A DNA stretch of 40,396 nt from Zoogloea sp. (GTDB taxonomy: Bacteria; Pseudomonadota; Gammaproteobacteria; Burkholderiales; Rhodocyclaceae), in assembly GCF_028693495.1 (NCBI RefSeq), contig NZ_JAQUVG010000017.1, positions 1-40,396 on the forward strand, written 5' to 3'. This document shows, in pieces, positions 9,165 through 19,080 of the stretch. The stretch's first letter is position 1. Each line of letters begins with the position of its first letter. A program made the position numbers and the translations under genes. The notes beneath the pieces were generated by a model. That model saw only the letters and a program-made list of their open reading frames with translations, was not told where the DNA came from and made no database searches.

Positions 9165-9683
9165 TCACCCCGCCGCTGACACCCGCTTGCTCCGGCGGTA
9201 GTCCCACGGCGCCACGGGACGGGGATCGGACCACAAGCCCCGGCGTGCCTGCCGGGCCCGCAGTTCGTCCAGGGCATAGACAGTCCAATCCACCAGCGTC
9301 TGATCCCGGCCGTAGGCCCGGTAATGCCAGGCCAGACCCGCCGCCACCTGAGCCTGGTTCACATCGACCCCGTCGAGCTCGATGCGGCACAACCAGCGCT
9401 GGTAACGATCCCGCTTGAGACAGCGGGCAGTGACTTCCTTGCCCATCGTCCGGCGGGCCAGATGTTCCCGGGAGACACGACCGAACGCCTGTGCCCGCTC
9501 CGGCGCATCGATGCCCAGGAGACGGATCTTGTACTGGCTGTACCTGCGATCGAGCAGGGTCAGGGTATCACCGTCGGCCACCGCAACGACCTGGCCGGCA
9601 AGGGTCCGCGGCCGTGCCTTGGCATCCGCGTCCTCAGCGGACAGCAGGAACACGGTCATGATCAGCAGGAAAAAAGGCTTCAT
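9165..9683 (-). CDS. Secreted thermonuclease-like (SNase) protein
   Basis: A 172-residue staphylococcal-nuclease-fold protein, probably exported (hydrophobic segment at residues 3-14). The SNase signature is present: VVAVADGDTLTLL, KIRLLGIDAPERAQAFG with Arg, Asp and Glu of the catalytic site, and DRYQRWLCRI with the second catalytic Arg. The end (GLWSDPRPVAPWDYRR) is typical of bacterial secreted SNases. It should hydrolyse DNA or RNA with Ca2+. The start is taken at ATG 9683; a TTG at 9698 is possible but gives a less convincing signal sequence. It is transcribed divergently from fdnG, sharing a 224-base intergenic region. Confidence 0.88.
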   Translation of the reverse strand: MKPFFLLIMTVFLLSAEDADAKARPRTLAGQVVAVADGDTLTLLDRRYSQYKIRLLGIDAPERAQAFGRVSREHLARRTMGKEVTARCLKRDRYQRWLCRIELDGVDVNQAQVAAGLAWHYRAYGRDQTLVDWTVYALDELRARQARRGLWSDPRPVAPWDYRRSKRVSAAG

Positions 9684-9754
9684 CGCTTGAAGAGACAAAA
9701 AAGGGCGTCATTGTGCCGCAATGCAGCATCCGTCGGCCCTGACTTCTGGAAATG

Positions 9755-9789
9755 GAGACATTTTGTCCATCCACCAGACGAAATGTCTC
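9755..9789. promoter_or_regulatory. Paired palindromes, candidate enhancer for the fdn sigma54 promoter
   Basis: Two 13-base arms (9755-9767 and 9777-9789) form an inverted repeat with one mismatch around a 9-base spacer. Each arm also contains its own dyad, GACATTTTGTC at 9757 and GACGAAATGTC at 9777, spaced 20 bp start to start, about two helical turns. They lie roughly 80-110 bp upstream of the predicted sigma54 transcription start. That layout is typical of tandem dimer sites for NtrC-family activators. That the regulator at 4176-5546 binds here is inference. Confidence 0.65.
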
Positions 9790-9841
9790 ACCCTCTCCCA
9801 AGCCGGCTCTCCAAGGCATTGATTTCACTCGCCGTGCTCCC

Positions 9842-9857
9842 TGGCGCGGGGATTGCA
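9842..9857 (+). promoter_or_regulatory. Sigma54 (-24/-12) promoter of the fdn operon
   Basis: The sequence TGGCGCGGGGATTGCA has the invariant GG at 9843-9844 and GC at 9855-9856 separated by exactly 10 bases, matching the TGGCAC-N5-TTGCA consensus at all but one position. Transcription would start near 9868, about 40 bases before the fdnG ATG. Paired palindromes lie about 55-90 bases upstream of it, as expected for enhancer-dependent transcription. Confidence 0.75.
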
Positions 9858-9907
9858 TGAAAGCAAGACGCTCCCTATCCATTACAAACCCAGGAGGAAG
9901 AGTCACC

Positions 9908-12900
9908 ATGCAACTCTCACGGCGCCAGTTCTTCAAGGTGGCCGCCGGGGGCTTGACCGGATCGAGCCTGGCTGCGATGGGCTTCTCGCCCACCGCAGCC
10001 CTCGCCGAAGTCCGGACCTTCAAGCTCGCGCGCACCACGGAAACGCGCAACACCTGCCCGTACTGTTCGGTCGGGTGCGGCATCATCCTGTACAGCCTGG
10101 GCGACAGGGCCAAGAACGCCCACGCCGAGATCATCCATATCGAAGGGGATCCGGACCATCCGGTGAACCGTGGCAGCCTGTGCCCCAAGGGCGCTGGCCT
10201 GCTCGATTTCGTGCATAGCAAGAACCGCCTCAAGTATCCCGAGATCCGGGAACCCGGCAGCAAGGAATGGAAGCGCATCAGCTGGGACGAGGCCTACAGC
10301 CGGATCGCCAAGCTGATGAAGGAAGACCGGGACGCCAACTTCATTGCAAGGAACGCCGACGGCGTGACGGTGAACCGCTGGCTGACCACCGGCTTCCTCG
10401 CAGCCTCGGCCTCCAGCAACGAGGCCGGCTACATCACCCACAAGGTGGTACGCACTCTGGGAATGCTCGCATTCGACAACCAGGCACGTGTCTGACACGG
10501 CCCGACGGTGGCAAGTCTTGCCCCGACGTATGGCCGCGGCGCGATGACCAATCACTGGTCCGACATCAAGAATGCGGACGTGATCCTGATCATGGGCGGT
10601 AATGCCGCCGAAGCCCACCCCTGTGGGTTCAAATGGGTGACCGAAGCGAAGGCGAAGAACAAGGCCCGCCTCGTGGTCGTGGATCCGCGCTTCACGCGAT
10701 CCGCCGCGATGGCCGACCTCTACGCGCCCATCCGCACTGGCACCGACATCGCCTTCCTGGGCGGGGTGATTCATTATCTGATCACCAACAACAAGGTGCA
10801 CATGGACTACATCAAGTCCTACACCGACATGACCTTCCTCGTGAAGGAGGAGTTCGCCTTTGTGGACGGCTTCTTCTCGGGCTACGACGTGGAGAAACGC
10901 AAGTACGACAAATCCACCTGGGAATACCAGATGGGCGAGGACGGCTACGTCAGGACCGATCCCAGCCTGGAAAACCCGCGCTGCGTGTGGAACCTGATGA
11001 AGGCCCACTTCAGCCGCTACACACCTGAGGTCGTGGAGAACATCTGCGGGACACCAAAGAAAACGTTCCTGCAGGTAGCCGAGCTGCTGGCCTCGAGCCA
11101 CACGCCGGACCGGGTGATGACCATCCTGTATGCCCTCGGCTGGACCCAGCACTCCACGGGCTCCCAGATCATCCGCACCGCCGCGATGGTGCAGCTCCTG
11201 CTGGGCAACATCGGGCGGGCAGGTGGCGGGGTGAACGCCCTGCGCGGCCATTCCAACATCCAGGGCCTCACCGACCTGGGCCTCCTCTCCAACCTGCTCC
11301 CCGGCTACATGAGCCTGCCCGGCGAGAAGGAGACCGACTACGACACCTACATCGCCAAGCGGGCACCCAAGCCCATGCGGCCGGGCCAGATGTCCTACTG
11401 GCAGAACTACGGCAAGTTCCATGTCAGCCTGATGAAGGCCTGGTATGGCGCAGCTGCGACGAAGGAGAACAACTGGGCCTTCGACTACCTGCCCAAGCTG
11501 GACAAGACCTACGACGTCCTGCAGGTCTTCGAGCTGATGCACCAGGGCAAGATGAATGGCTATGTGGCCCAGGGCTTCAACCCCCTCAACTCTTTCCCCA
11601 ACAAGGCGAAGGTGAGCGCGGCCCTGTCCAAGCTGAAGTTCCTGGTCATCATGGACCCACTGGCCACCGAAACATCCGAGTTCTGGCAGAACTACGGCGA
11701 GTTCAACGATGTGGATCCGGCCCAGATCCAGACCACCGTGTTCCGCCTGCCCACCACCTGCTTTGCCGAGGAGGACGGAGCCATCGTCAACTCAGGCCGC
11801 TGGCTGCAATGGCACTGGAAGGGTGCCGAACCCCCCGGTGAAGCCAAGCCCGACACAGAAATCATGGCGGGCCTGTTCCTGAAACTGCGGGAGCTGTACA
11901 GGAAGGACGGCGGCGCCTTCCCCGACCCACTCCTGAACCTGGCCTGGAACTACAAGCTTCCCCACGAACCCTCGTCGGAGGAACTGGCCAAGGAGTACAA
12001 CGGGAAAGCCGTGGTGGATCTGCTGGATCCAAAGGATCCCACCAAGGTCATCAAGAAGGCCGGCGAACTGCTCGACGGCTTTGCCCAGCTCCGGGACGAT
12101 GGTTCGACCGCCTGTGGCTGCTGGATTTTCTCGGGCGCCTGGACCGAGAAGGGCAACATGATGGCCCGGCGCGACAACGCCGACCCCTGGCACAATGGCC
12201 AGACCCTGGGCTGGGCCTTCGCCTGGCCAGCCAACCGGCGCATCCTGTACAACCGGGCCTCGGCCGATCCAGCCGGCAAACCCTGGGACGCCCGGCGCAA
12301 GCAGGTGTGGTGGGACGCAGCCAGCAGCAAGTGGGTGGGTTCGGACATCCCCGACTTCAAGGCCGACTCGGCCCCCGAAGAGGGTATGGGTCCCTTCATC
12401 ATGACCCCCGAGGGTGTAGCACGCTTCTTTGCCCGCGGCATGATGAACGAAGGCCCCTTCCCAGAGCACTACGAGCCCTTCGAGACACCCATCGGTGTGA
12501 ACCCCATGCACCGCAACAACCCCAAGGCCACGTCCAACCCGGCCGCACGGGTGTTCAAGGGTGACATGGAAGCCTTCGGCACAGCCAAGGAGTTCCCCTA
12601 CGCCGCCACAACGTATCGGCTCACCGAGCACTTCCACTACTGGACCAAGCACGTGCAGTCCAATGCCGTGATCCAGCCGGAACAGTTCGTGGAGATCGGG
12701 GAGGCCCTGGCTGCAGAAAAGGGCATCCAGGCCGGCGACAGGGTCAAGGTAAGTTCCAACCGGGGCTATATCAAGGCCGTGGCCGTGGTGACCAAGCGCA
12801 TCAAACCCCTGCAGGTCGACGGAAAGACGGTGCACCACGTCGGGATCCCGCTCCACTGGGGCTTCAAGGGGGTGGCCAAGAACGGCTTCATCACCAACAC

Positions 12901-12979
12901 CCTGACGCCTTTTGTCGGAGACGGGAACACCCAGACGCCGGAGTTCAAGTCCTTCCTGGTCAACGTCGAGAAAGCCTGA
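9908..12979 (+). CDS. fdnG: Formate dehydrogenase major subunit, selenocysteine-containing
   Basis: A 1023-residue catalytic subunit (bis-MGD molybdenum or tungsten, one [4Fe-4S]) of the membrane-bound, periplasm-facing formate dehydrogenase. It oxidises formate to CO2. The start ATG 9908 has AGGAGG at 9892-9897 and opens a twin-arginine signal (SRRQFFK). The cluster Cys are 50, 53, 57 and 92 ([14 protein letters not shown]). A TGA at 10493-10495 interrupts the frame within [17 protein letters not shown], the conserved active-site context, and corresponds to Sec196, the same position as in E. coli FdnG. A SECIS hairpin follows at 10506. The frame continues without interruption to 12979 with typical Mo-binding domains ([14 protein letters not shown], GALAxG-type region absent). 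Gene callers that stop at UGA will split it into 9908-10495 and 10508-12979. It leads the fdnGHI operon under a sigma54 promoter. Confidence 0.96.
10506..10525 (+). promoter_or_regulatory. Bacterial SECIS hairpin for Sec196 of fdnG
   Basis: The hairpin starts 10 bases after the UGA codon. The lower stem CGG (10506-10508) pairs with CCG (10523-10525). A single bulged U (10509) is followed by GGCAA (10510-10514) pairing with TTGCC (10518-10522), with the small loop GUC. The bulged U and the G/U of the apical loop are the SelB-recognised features of the E. coli fdhF and fdnG elements, and the spacing matches. SelB is encoded at 16975-18906. Confidence 0.88.
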
Positions 12980-12989
12980 GGAAATCACC

Positions 12990-13886
12990 ATGGCACTGCA
13001 ATCACTAGATATCGCCAAGCGCTCGGCCACGACCACCGAGCCGCCCCAGGCGCGTCAGACCCTGGAAGTCGCCAAGCTCATCGACGTCTCCAAGTGCATC
13101 GGCTGCAAGGCCTGCCAGGTGGCGTGCATCCAGTGGAACGACCTGAAGGAAGAGGTCGGGAACTGTGGTGGCACCTACGACAACCCCACCGACATGACCG
13201 CCAACTCCTGGACGGTCATGCGCTACGCTGAGGTGGAATCGGAGGAACGGGGCCTCGAGTGGCTGATCCGCAAGGACGGCTGCATGCATTGCGAGGACCC
13301 GGGCTGCCTGAAGGCCTGTCCATCGCCGGGCGCCATCATCAAGTACGCCAACGGGATTGTGGATTTCCATCAGGAAAACTGCATCGGCTGCGGCTACTGC
13401 GTGACTGGTTGTCCCTTCAACGTGCCGCGCATCTCCAAAAAGGACAGCAAGGCCTACAAATGCACCCTCTGCTCAGACCGTGTCGCGGTCGGCCTGGAGC
13501 CGGCCTGCGTCAAGGTCTGCCCCACCGGCTCCATCACCTTCGGCTCGAAGGAGGACATGCAGGCGCTGGCCGACGAACGCATCACCGAGCTCAAGGAACG
13601 GGGTTTCAAAAATGCCGGCCTGTACGACCCGGCCGGCGTGGGCGGCACCCACGTCATGTACGTGCTCAACCACGCCGATAAACCGAGCCTGTACAGCGGC
13701 CTGCCCGCCGACCCGACGATCGCCCCCACCGTCTCCCTGTGGAAAGGCTTCACCAAGCCCCTGGCCATGGCTGGCATTGCCGCTGCAGCCCTGGGCGGCC
13801 TCTTCCACTACGTGATGAAGGGTCCGAACGAAGTGTCCAAGGAAATCGAGGCCGAAGTCGAAAAAGAACTGGAGGCTGAAAAATGA
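12990..13886 (+). CDS. fdnH: Formate dehydrogenase iron-sulfur (beta) subunit
   Basis: A 298-residue electron-transfer subunit carrying four [4Fe-4S] clusters. Cys motifs are [11 protein letters not shown] (Cys36/39/42/46), [27 protein letters not shown] and [23 protein letters not shown]-terminal membrane anchor (about residues 250-272, [19 protein letters not shown]) matches FdnH and FdoH. It passes electrons from FdnG to the cytochrome b subunit. The start is ATG 12990, 10 bases after the fdnG stop with GAGGA upstream; the longer open frame overlaps fdnG. The stop overlaps the fdnI ATG. The C-terminus is a charged Glu/Lys tail. Confidence 0.95.
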   Translation: MALQSLDIAKRSATTTEPPQARQTLEVAKLIDVSKCIGCKACQVACIQWNDLKEEVGNCGGTYDNPTDMTANSWTVMRYAEVESEERGLEWLIRKDGCMHCEDPGCLKACPSPGAIIKYANGIVDFHQENCIGCGYCVTGCPFNVPRISKKDSKAYKCTLCSDRVAVGLEPACVKVCPTGSITFGSKEDMQALADERITELKERGFKNAGLYDPAGVGGTHVMYVLNHADKPSLYSGLPADPTIAPTVSLWKGFTKPLAMAGIAAAALGGLFHYVMKGPNEVSKEIEAEVEKELEAEK

Positions 13887-14509
13887 TCCGCGATCCAAAT
13901 GACCTGCAACGCTACACCGCGTCCGAAAGGGCCAACCACTGGGTCGTGGGCATCTGCTTCATCCTGCTCGGACTCTCCGGCCTGGCCCTGTTCCACCCGG
14001 CCCTCTTCCCGCTGACCCAACTGTTTGGCGGCGGTGTGTGGACCCGGATCCTCCACCCCTTCATTGGGGTAGTGATGATGCTGTTCTTCGTGGTGATGTT
14101 CTTCCGTTTCCAGCGCCTCAACCACATGAGCCCAACCGACTGGGAATGGGTCAGGCGGGCTCGGGAAATGGTGAACGGAGATGACCACACCATGCCGGAG
14201 ATGGGCAAGTACAACGGAGGGCAGAAGCTGCTGTTCTGGTTCCTCGGCCTATCCATGCTGGTCCTGTTCGCATCCGGCATCGTGATCTGGCGGGCCTACT
14301 TCTCCCAGTACTTCCCCATCGGCGTGATCCGCATCGGGGCCCTGGCCCACGCGGCCTTCGGTGCGCTGATGATCATTGCGATCATCGTCCATGTGTACGC
14401 TGCCCTCTGGGTCCGGGGCACCATCCGGGCCATGCTCTACGGTACCGTGACCCGCGCCTGGGCCAAGCAGCACCATCGGGCCTGGTACCGCCAGATGACC
14501 GGCAAGTAA
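13883..14509 (+). CDS. fdnI: Formate dehydrogenase cytochrome b556 (gamma) subunit
   Basis: A 208-residue integral membrane protein with four helices. Conserved His residues for two b hemes occur in [20 protein letters not shown], and the fourth helix [23 protein letters not shown]. It takes electrons from FdnH and reduces quinone in the inner membrane. The ATG at 13883 overlaps the fdnH stop, consistent with obligate coupling. Length agrees with FdnI/FdoI. A strong GC-rich hairpin lies 9 bases after the stop, between it and fdhE. Confidence 0.94.
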   Translation: MIRDPNDLQRYTASERANHWVVGICFILLGLSGLALFHPALFPLTQLFGGGVWTRILHPFIGVVMMLFFVVMFFRFQRLNHMSPTDWEWVRRAREMVNGDDHTMPEMGKYNGGQKLLFWFLGLSMLVLFASGIVIWRAYFSQYFPIGVIRIGALAHAAFGALMIIAIIVHVYAALWVRGTIRAMLYGTVTRAWAKQHHRAWYRQMTGK

Positions 14510-14517
14510 GCCCCACC

Positions 14518-14538
14518 GGGGCCGGGTTCCCCGGCCCC
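14518..14538 (+). terminator. GC-rich intercistronic hairpin after fdnI
   Basis: Nine perfect base pairs (14518-14526 with 14530-14538, GGGGCCGGG/CCCGGCCCC) close a 3-base loop. No U-tract follows, so it is more likely an mRNA-stabilising or partial attenuating structure than a classic Rho-independent terminator. It may let fdnGHI be expressed above fdhE-selAB. Confidence 0.55.
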
Positions 14539-14570
14539 TCCCACAGCCCGCTCCCGATTTCCCAGACGCC

Positions 14571-15500
14571 ATGCAGAACCTCCTCTCTCCCGAAGAAATC
14601 GCCACCCAAGCCGGGGGCGAGACCAGTCCCAACCGCCTGCCAGAGAGCCGCCTTTTCGCCCACCGGGGCCAGCGCCTGGGCACCCTGGCCGAAGGCCATG
14701 CCATGGGTGATTTCCTCCGCTTTGCCGCCGGCCTCTGCCATGCCCAGCAGCAGCGCCTGGACAGCCTTCCCCTGGCCAGGCGTCCCGACCTGGCCTTACT
14801 GACCCGCTGCCGCCAGCACGGCATGCCTCCCCTGGATGCCCCGGGTGGCGATCTCCCCGACGCCTGGCAGGACACCCTGCGGACCCTTGCCGCCACGGTG
14901 TCCGGTCTGGCACCAGCCAGCCTGCAGGACACTCTTGCCACACTATCTGACATTCCGGCCCAGCGCCTCGATACCCTGGCACGGTCCATCCTGAGGGCAG
15001 AGGAGGACCTCTCCGACCCGCTGGAGCTGGCCCTTGCTCCCTTGATCGGAGCCAGCCTCCAGGTGCTGTGGACCCACCGGCTGAGCTCCCTTCAGGCGGA
15101 AGACATCCCCACCGGCTTCGAGGGCAGCCTGTGCCCCGCCTGCGGCTCCCACCCGATGGCCTCTTTCGTGCGCATCGGAGATGCCGGCCACGGCGTCCGC
15201 TATGCCACCTGCAGTCTGTGCGCCTGTGAATGGCACGTGACCCGCATCAAGTGCGTGTCCTGCCACAACACCCGTGGCATCACCTACGAAGGTCTGCAAG
15301 GCGAGAGCGGTGACCTGCACAAGGGAGTGAAGGCCGAAACATGTCCCGAGTGCCACGCCAGCCTCAAGATCATCTCCATGGAAAAGGATCCGCTGGTGGA
15401 CGCCTTTGCCGACGATCTGGCCACGCTTGCCCTGGACATGCTGGTGGATGAGGCCGGCTTCCACAGGGCCGGCCGCAACCTCTTCCTGTTCATGCCCTGA
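14571..15500 (+). CDS. fdhE: Formate dehydrogenase accessory protein FdhE
   Basis: A 309-residue cytoplasmic maturation factor for Tat-exported formate dehydrogenases. The N-terminal half is helical. The C-terminal half carries four rubredoxin-like Cys pairs: [22 protein letters not shown] and CPECHASLK. In E. coli FdhE binds FdnG/FdoG and is needed for their activity. Length matches the family (about 305-310). The start is ATG 14571; the gene follows fdnI by 61 bases with a hairpin in between and precedes selA by 53 bases, so it belongs to the same maturation cluster. Confidence 0.94.
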   Translation: MQNLLSPEEIATQAGGETSPNRLPESRLFAHRGQRLGTLAEGHAMGDFLRFAAGLCHAQQQRLDSLPLARRPDLALLTRCRQHGMPPLDAPGGDLPDAWQDTLRTLAATVSGLAPASLQDTLATLSDIPAQRLDTLARSILRAEEDLSDPLELALAPLIGASLQVLWTHRLSSLQAEDIPTGFEGSLCPACGSHPMASFVRIGDAGHGVRYATCSLCACEWHVTRIKCVSCHNTRGITYEGLQGESGDLHKGVKAETCPECHASLKIISMEKDPLVDAFADDLATLALDMLVDEAGFHRAGRNLFLFMP

Positions 15501-15553
15501 CCCTGCTCCAGAAACAATCGCCCCCAATACCCCTTTACCGGAGATTCCCCACG

Positions 15554-16981
15554 ATGGCGTCCATGGTCCATGGCACCTCGTCCGACGACAGCATCGCTTA
15601 CCGCGCCCTGCCCAGTCTCGACCGACTTCTCACCGCCGCTGCCAGCCTCATCCGCACCTACGGACGGGACGAAACCATCCGGGGCCTCCGCCAGGGGCTG
15701 GCCGACGCCCGATCCCGGATCGCCCAGGGTCAGCCTGCACCGGATTCGCCCACCTTGCTCGCGGCAGCAGAAAGCCTTCTGGCCGACCGGAACAGGCCCC
15801 GACTGCAACGGGTGTTCAATCTCACGGGTACCGTGCTGCACACCAACCTGGGCCGCGCCGTGCTCCCCGAAGAAGCCATCACGGCCATCGTGGATGCAGC
15901 ACGCTCCCCCTGCGCGCTGGAATACGACGTGATCACCGGGGGCCGGGGCGACCGGGACGACGTGGTGAATGAACTGCTCCAGGAGCTGACCGGCGCCGAA
16001 GCAGCCACCGTGGTGAACAACAACGCAGCGGCGGTCTTCCTCCTCCTCAACACCCTCGCCCAGCGCAAGGAGGTCATCGTCTCCCGCGGCGAACTGGTGG
16101 AGATCGGTGGCGCCTTCCGCGTTCCGGACATCATGAAGCGGGCTGGTGCCAAACTGGTCGAAGTCGGCTGCACCAACCGCACCCACCCACGGGATTTCGA
16201 GGAAGCCATCAGACCCCGCACGGGCCTGCTGATGAAGATCCACACCAGCAACTACGCCGTCGAGGGGTTCACCGCCAGTGTCGGCCAGACCGACATGGCA
16301 CGCATCGCCCACGCCCAGGGCCTGCCCTTTGTCGAAGACCTGGGCAGCGGCACACTGACCGAGCTGGAACGCTGGGGGCTGCCCCACGAACCGACGCCAC
16401 GGGAGGCCATCGCCAACGGCGCCGACCTCGTCACCTTCTCTGGCGACAAGCTCCTGGGCGGCCCTCAGGCCGGCATCCTGGTCGGCCGCAAGGACCTGAT
16501 CGGCAAGATCAAGAAGAATCCCCTCAAACGCGCACTGCGTGTCGGCAAGATCACCCTTGCTGGGCTGGAAGCGGTGCTGCGCCTCTACCGGGATCCGGAC
16601 ACGCTAGCCGAACGACTGACCACGCTGCGCCTCCTGACCCGTTCCCGGGACGGAATCCTGGCCCAGGCCGAGCGCCTCCAACCTACCATCGCCCAAGCCC
16701 TGGCTCACTGGCCGCTGACGGTGAGCATCGCACCCATGCTCTCGCAGATCGGCTCCGGCAGCCTGCCGGTGGACCGCCTGCCATCGGCCGGTCTGGTATT
16801 CCATCCACAAGGACGCAAGGGCGGAGCGCTCCATCGCCTCGAAGCCGCCCTGCGCGGCCTGCCGCTGCCAGTCATCGGGCGCATCGCGGACAACGCGCTG
16901 CACCTGGACCTGCGCTGCCTGCCCGAACGGGATGAAGCCACCTTCCTCAGCCAATTCCGCCAGGGGTTCAAGTCATGTTGA
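15554..16981 (+). CDS. selA: L-seryl-tRNA(Sec) selenium transferase
   Basis: A 475-residue PLP enzyme that converts Ser-tRNA(Sec) to Sec-tRNA(Sec) using selenophosphate. Motifs include [48 protein letters not shown] and the PLP-lysine region [14 protein letters not shown], with Lys299 as the Schiff-base residue. Length fits the family (about 460-475). The last 7 bases overlap the start of selB, so the two are translationally coupled. Selenophosphate synthetase (selD) is not in the window and must be encoded elsewhere. Confidence 0.96.
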   Translation: MASMVHGTSSDDSIAYRALPSLDRLLTAAASLIRTYGRDETIRGLRQGLADARSRIAQGQPAPDSPTLLAAAESLLADRNRPRLQRVFNLTGTVLHTNLGRAVLPEEAITAIVDAARSPCALEYDVITGGRGDRDDVVNELLQELTGAEAATVVNNNAAAVFLLLNTLAQRKEVIVSRGELVEIGGAFRVPDIMKRAGAKLVEVGCTNRTHPRDFEEAIRPRTGLLMKIHTSNYAVEGFTASVGQTDMARIAHAQGLPFVEDLGSGTLTELERWGLPHEPTPREAIANGADLVTFSGDKLLGGPQAGILVGRKDLIGKIKKNPLKRALRVGKITLAGLEAVLRLYRDPDTLAERLTTLRLLTRSRDGILAQAERLQPTIAQALAHWPLTVSIAPMLSQIGSGSLPVDRLPSAGLVFHPQGRKGGALHRLEAALRGLPLPVIGRIADNALHLDLRCLPERDEATFLSQFRQGFKSC

Positions 16982-18906
16982 TTGGCACTGCCGGCCACAT
17001 CGACCATGGCAAGACAACCCTCGTCCGCGCCCTCACCGGCGTGGACACCGACCGCCTGCCTGAGGAAAAGCGCCGGGGGATCACCATCGAACTGGGTTAT
17101 GCCTACCTCCCGGTCTCAAGCCCCACCACCGGGGGGGACGAGGTGATCGGCTTCGTGGATGTACCGGGTCATGAGAAGTTCATTCCCACCATGCTGGCGG
17201 GCGCCAGCGGCGTAGATTTTGCCCTGCTGGTGGTGGCAGCCGATGATGGTCCCATGCCTCAGACCCGGGAACACCTGCAGATCCTCCAGTTGCTGGGCTT
17301 GACCCGGGGCGCGGTCGCCCTGACCAAGGTAGACCGGGTGGATGGAGAGCGACTTTCCGAGGTCACGGCCCAAGTCCATGCCCTGCTAGCCACCACCGGC
17401 CTTGCCGGCGCGCCCGTCTTTCCCGTCTGCGCCCTGAACGGCACGGGAGTCGCAGATCTGCGCCAGTACCTGCAGGCCGTCGCCTGCCAGCAGATTCGCC
17501 ACACTGCCCCCCACGAATCATTCCGACTCGCGGTGGACCGGGTCTTCACCCTACCGGGGGTGGGAACCATCGTTGCCGGAAGCATCCACACCGGACAGGT
17601 GCGCGTAGGGGACACGGTTCACCTCGCTCCCGGTGGTCAGGGCGCCCGGGTCAGGAATCTCCATGTCCAGAACCGCAAGGCCGGGCAGGGCCATGCCGGA
17701 CAACGTTGCGCCCTCAACCTGGCAGGCCTTGGCGTGGACGAGGCAAAGCGCGGCGACTGGCTCACCAGCGAACCGGCGCTACCCTCCACCCAGCGCCTGG
17801 ACATGGACCTGACGCTCTCCGGCGATGCCTCCCGTCCGCTCGTTCACGGGGCGGCCATCCAGCTTCACCATGGCACGCGCCACCTGCTGGGCCGGGTCGC
17901 CCTGCTCGATGCGAGGCTGGAGAAGAGCGGCCTGGCACCCGGCCAGCGCGGTCTCGCCCAGATCGTTGTGGACAGTCCCATGCACGCCTGCCGGGGCGAT
18001 CTGGTGGTGCTGCGGGACGGTCATGGCCAGCACACCCTGGGGGGCGGTCATATCCTCGATCCTTTCGGTCCCTCCCGTCACCGCCGCTCTCCGGAACGGC
18101 TGGCCCAACTCTCGGCCCAGGCCATCCCCGATGCGACGGAACGACTCCCCAAGGTGTTGGCCCTGGCGCCTTTTGGACTTGAACTCAGTCGGCTGGCCGC
18201 CGCCGAAAACCTGGCCAGCAACAACCTCCTGGCCCTGCTGCCGGACAGCCGTTCCCATGCACAGGCGGACTGGATCATCTCTTCCGCTTGCCTGGAAGAT
18301 CTGGCCGTCCGGGTAGAAAAACGTCTGACCGAGCATCACGAGAACAACGGGGACGAACGTGGTCTGGAACGGGATCGCCTACGCCGTATGATCGCTCCGG
18401 CCCTCCCCCCTGCTGCCTTTGCGGAATGGCTGGAAGAATGGCTGGCCAAAGGTCGCCTGGAGCGCAGTGGCAGCGCCTGGCATCTCCCGGGCCATCGGGT
18501 TGAACTGGAAGGTCGGGATCGTCTGAGGGCCGACCGGCTTCTACCCTGGCTGCTGGACGCCCCCTTCGACCCTCCCTGGGTACGGGACATCGCTGCCCGG
18601 CTTGGAGAACAGGAAGCCCAGACCCGGGAACTGCTCAAGCGCCTTGCAGCACAGGGGGAGGTCTGTCAGGTGGTCCGCGATCTTTTCTATGCCCCTGCTG
18701 CCATACGCAACCTGGGCCAGATCGCCTCCGGACTGATGACCGAGGAAGGCTGCATCCGTGCAGCAGCCTTCCGGGATCGCAGCGGCCTGGGCCGCAAGCG
18801 GGCAATCCAGATTCTCGAATACTTCGACCGCATCGGGTTCACCCGGAAGGTCGGGCGGGGTCACGAAGAAAATCACCGAATAAGAGGCGATCTTCCGGTA
18901 AATTGA
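16975..18906 (+). CDS. selB: Selenocysteine-specific elongation factor SelB
   Basis: A 643-residue translation factor that delivers Sec-tRNA(Sec) to UGA codons marked by a SECIS hairpin. The GTPase domain has G1 GHIDHGKT (residues 7-14), the G2 region [13 protein letters not shown]3 DVPGHEKF and G4 TKVD. EF-Tu-like domains 2 and 3 follow (to about 370), and the C-terminal part has the winged-helix repeats that bind SECIS (ending [22 protein letters not shown]). The ATG at 16975 overlaps selA. The gene ends 56 bases before the tRNA-Sec gene. Its substrate in this window is fdnG. Confidence 0.96.
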   Translation: MLIGTAGHIDHGKTTLVRALTGVDTDRLPEEKRRGITIELGYAYLPVSSPTTGGDEVIGFVDVPGHEKFIPTMLAGASGVDFALLVVAADDGPMPQTREHLQILQLLGLTRGAVALTKVDRVDGERLSEVTAQVHALLATTGLAGAPVFPVCALNGTGVADLRQYLQAVACQQIRHTAPHESFRLAVDRVFTLPGVGTIVAGSIHTGQVRVGDTVHLAPGGQGARVRNLHVQNRKAGQGHAGQRCALNLAGLGVDEAKRGDWLTSEPALPSTQRLDMDLTLSGDASRPLVHGAAIQLHHGTRHLLGRVALLDARLEKSGLAPGQRGLAQIVVDSPMHACRGDLVVLRDGHGQHTLGGGHILDPFGPSRHRRSPERLAQLSAQAIPDATERLPKVLALAPFGLELSRLAAAENLASNNLLALLPDSRSHAQADWIISSACLEDLAVRVEKRLTEHHENNGDERGLERDRLRRMIAPALPPAAFAEWLEEWLAKGRLERSGSAWHLPGHRVELEGRDRLRADRLLPWLLDAPFDPPWVRDIAARLGEQEAQTRELLKRLAAQGEVCQVVRDLFYAPAAIRNLGQIASGLMTEEGCIRAAAFRDRSGLGRKRAIQILEYFDRIGFTRKVGRGHEENHRIRGDLPVN

Positions 18907-18928
18907 CAATAAATTGCGATAAAATAAA

Positions 18929-18940
18929 AAATCCGGATTT
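18929..18940. promoter_or_regulatory. 12-bp palindrome in the AT-rich leader of selC
   Basis: AAATCCGGATTT is a perfect palindrome in the unusually AT-rich 56-base gap between selB and the tRNA-Sec gene. The gap also holds a TTGACA at 18903-18908 that overlaps the selB stop, with no convincing -10 at the right distance. It may be part of the selC promoter or a regulatory or processing site; function is uncertain. Confidence 0.3.
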
Positions 18941-18962
18941 ATCATGAAATTCGGTAAACCAT

Positions 18963-19059
18963 GGAAGGGATGCGTCCCCCGGTGGGGCGACTGGTCTTCA
19001 AAACCAGGAGGAGCCGTCAAGCGGCTCCTGGTGGGTTCGACTCCCATTCCCTTCCGCCA
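18963..19059 (+). tRNA. selC: tRNA-Sec (anticodon TCA)
   Basis: A 97-base selenocysteine tRNA. The 8-bp acceptor stem pairs 18963-18970 with 19048-19055, followed by the discriminator G and an encoded CCA (19057-19059). The anticodon stem 18991-18995/19003-19007 closes a 7-base loop with anticodon TCA at 18998-19000. A long variable arm (about 19008-19030, GGAGCCG/CGGCTCC) and the T loop GGTTCGACTCC follow. The 8-bp acceptor and long extra arm are diagnostic for tRNA-Sec. Its position directly after selB and the presence of a UGA-containing fdnG make the assignment firm. Confidence 0.96.
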
Positions 19060-19080
19060 CTTTTTCGGCGAGTACCCGTG

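Noticed and set aside
9917-11542. Long antisense open frame opposite fdnG
   Set aside because: It is a shadow of a GC-rich, C-biased gene; composition is His/Gly/Val-rich without any domain.
9752-12979. fdnG as two separate genes or a pseudogene with a nonsense mutation
   Set aside because: The TGA sits exactly at the conserved Sec position, is followed by a SECIS hairpin, and selA, selB and selC are adjacent.
18961-19080. Protein start at ATG 18961 for the H-protein-like gene
   Set aside because: That stretch is the tRNA-Sec gene; H-protein similarity begins at ATG 19081.
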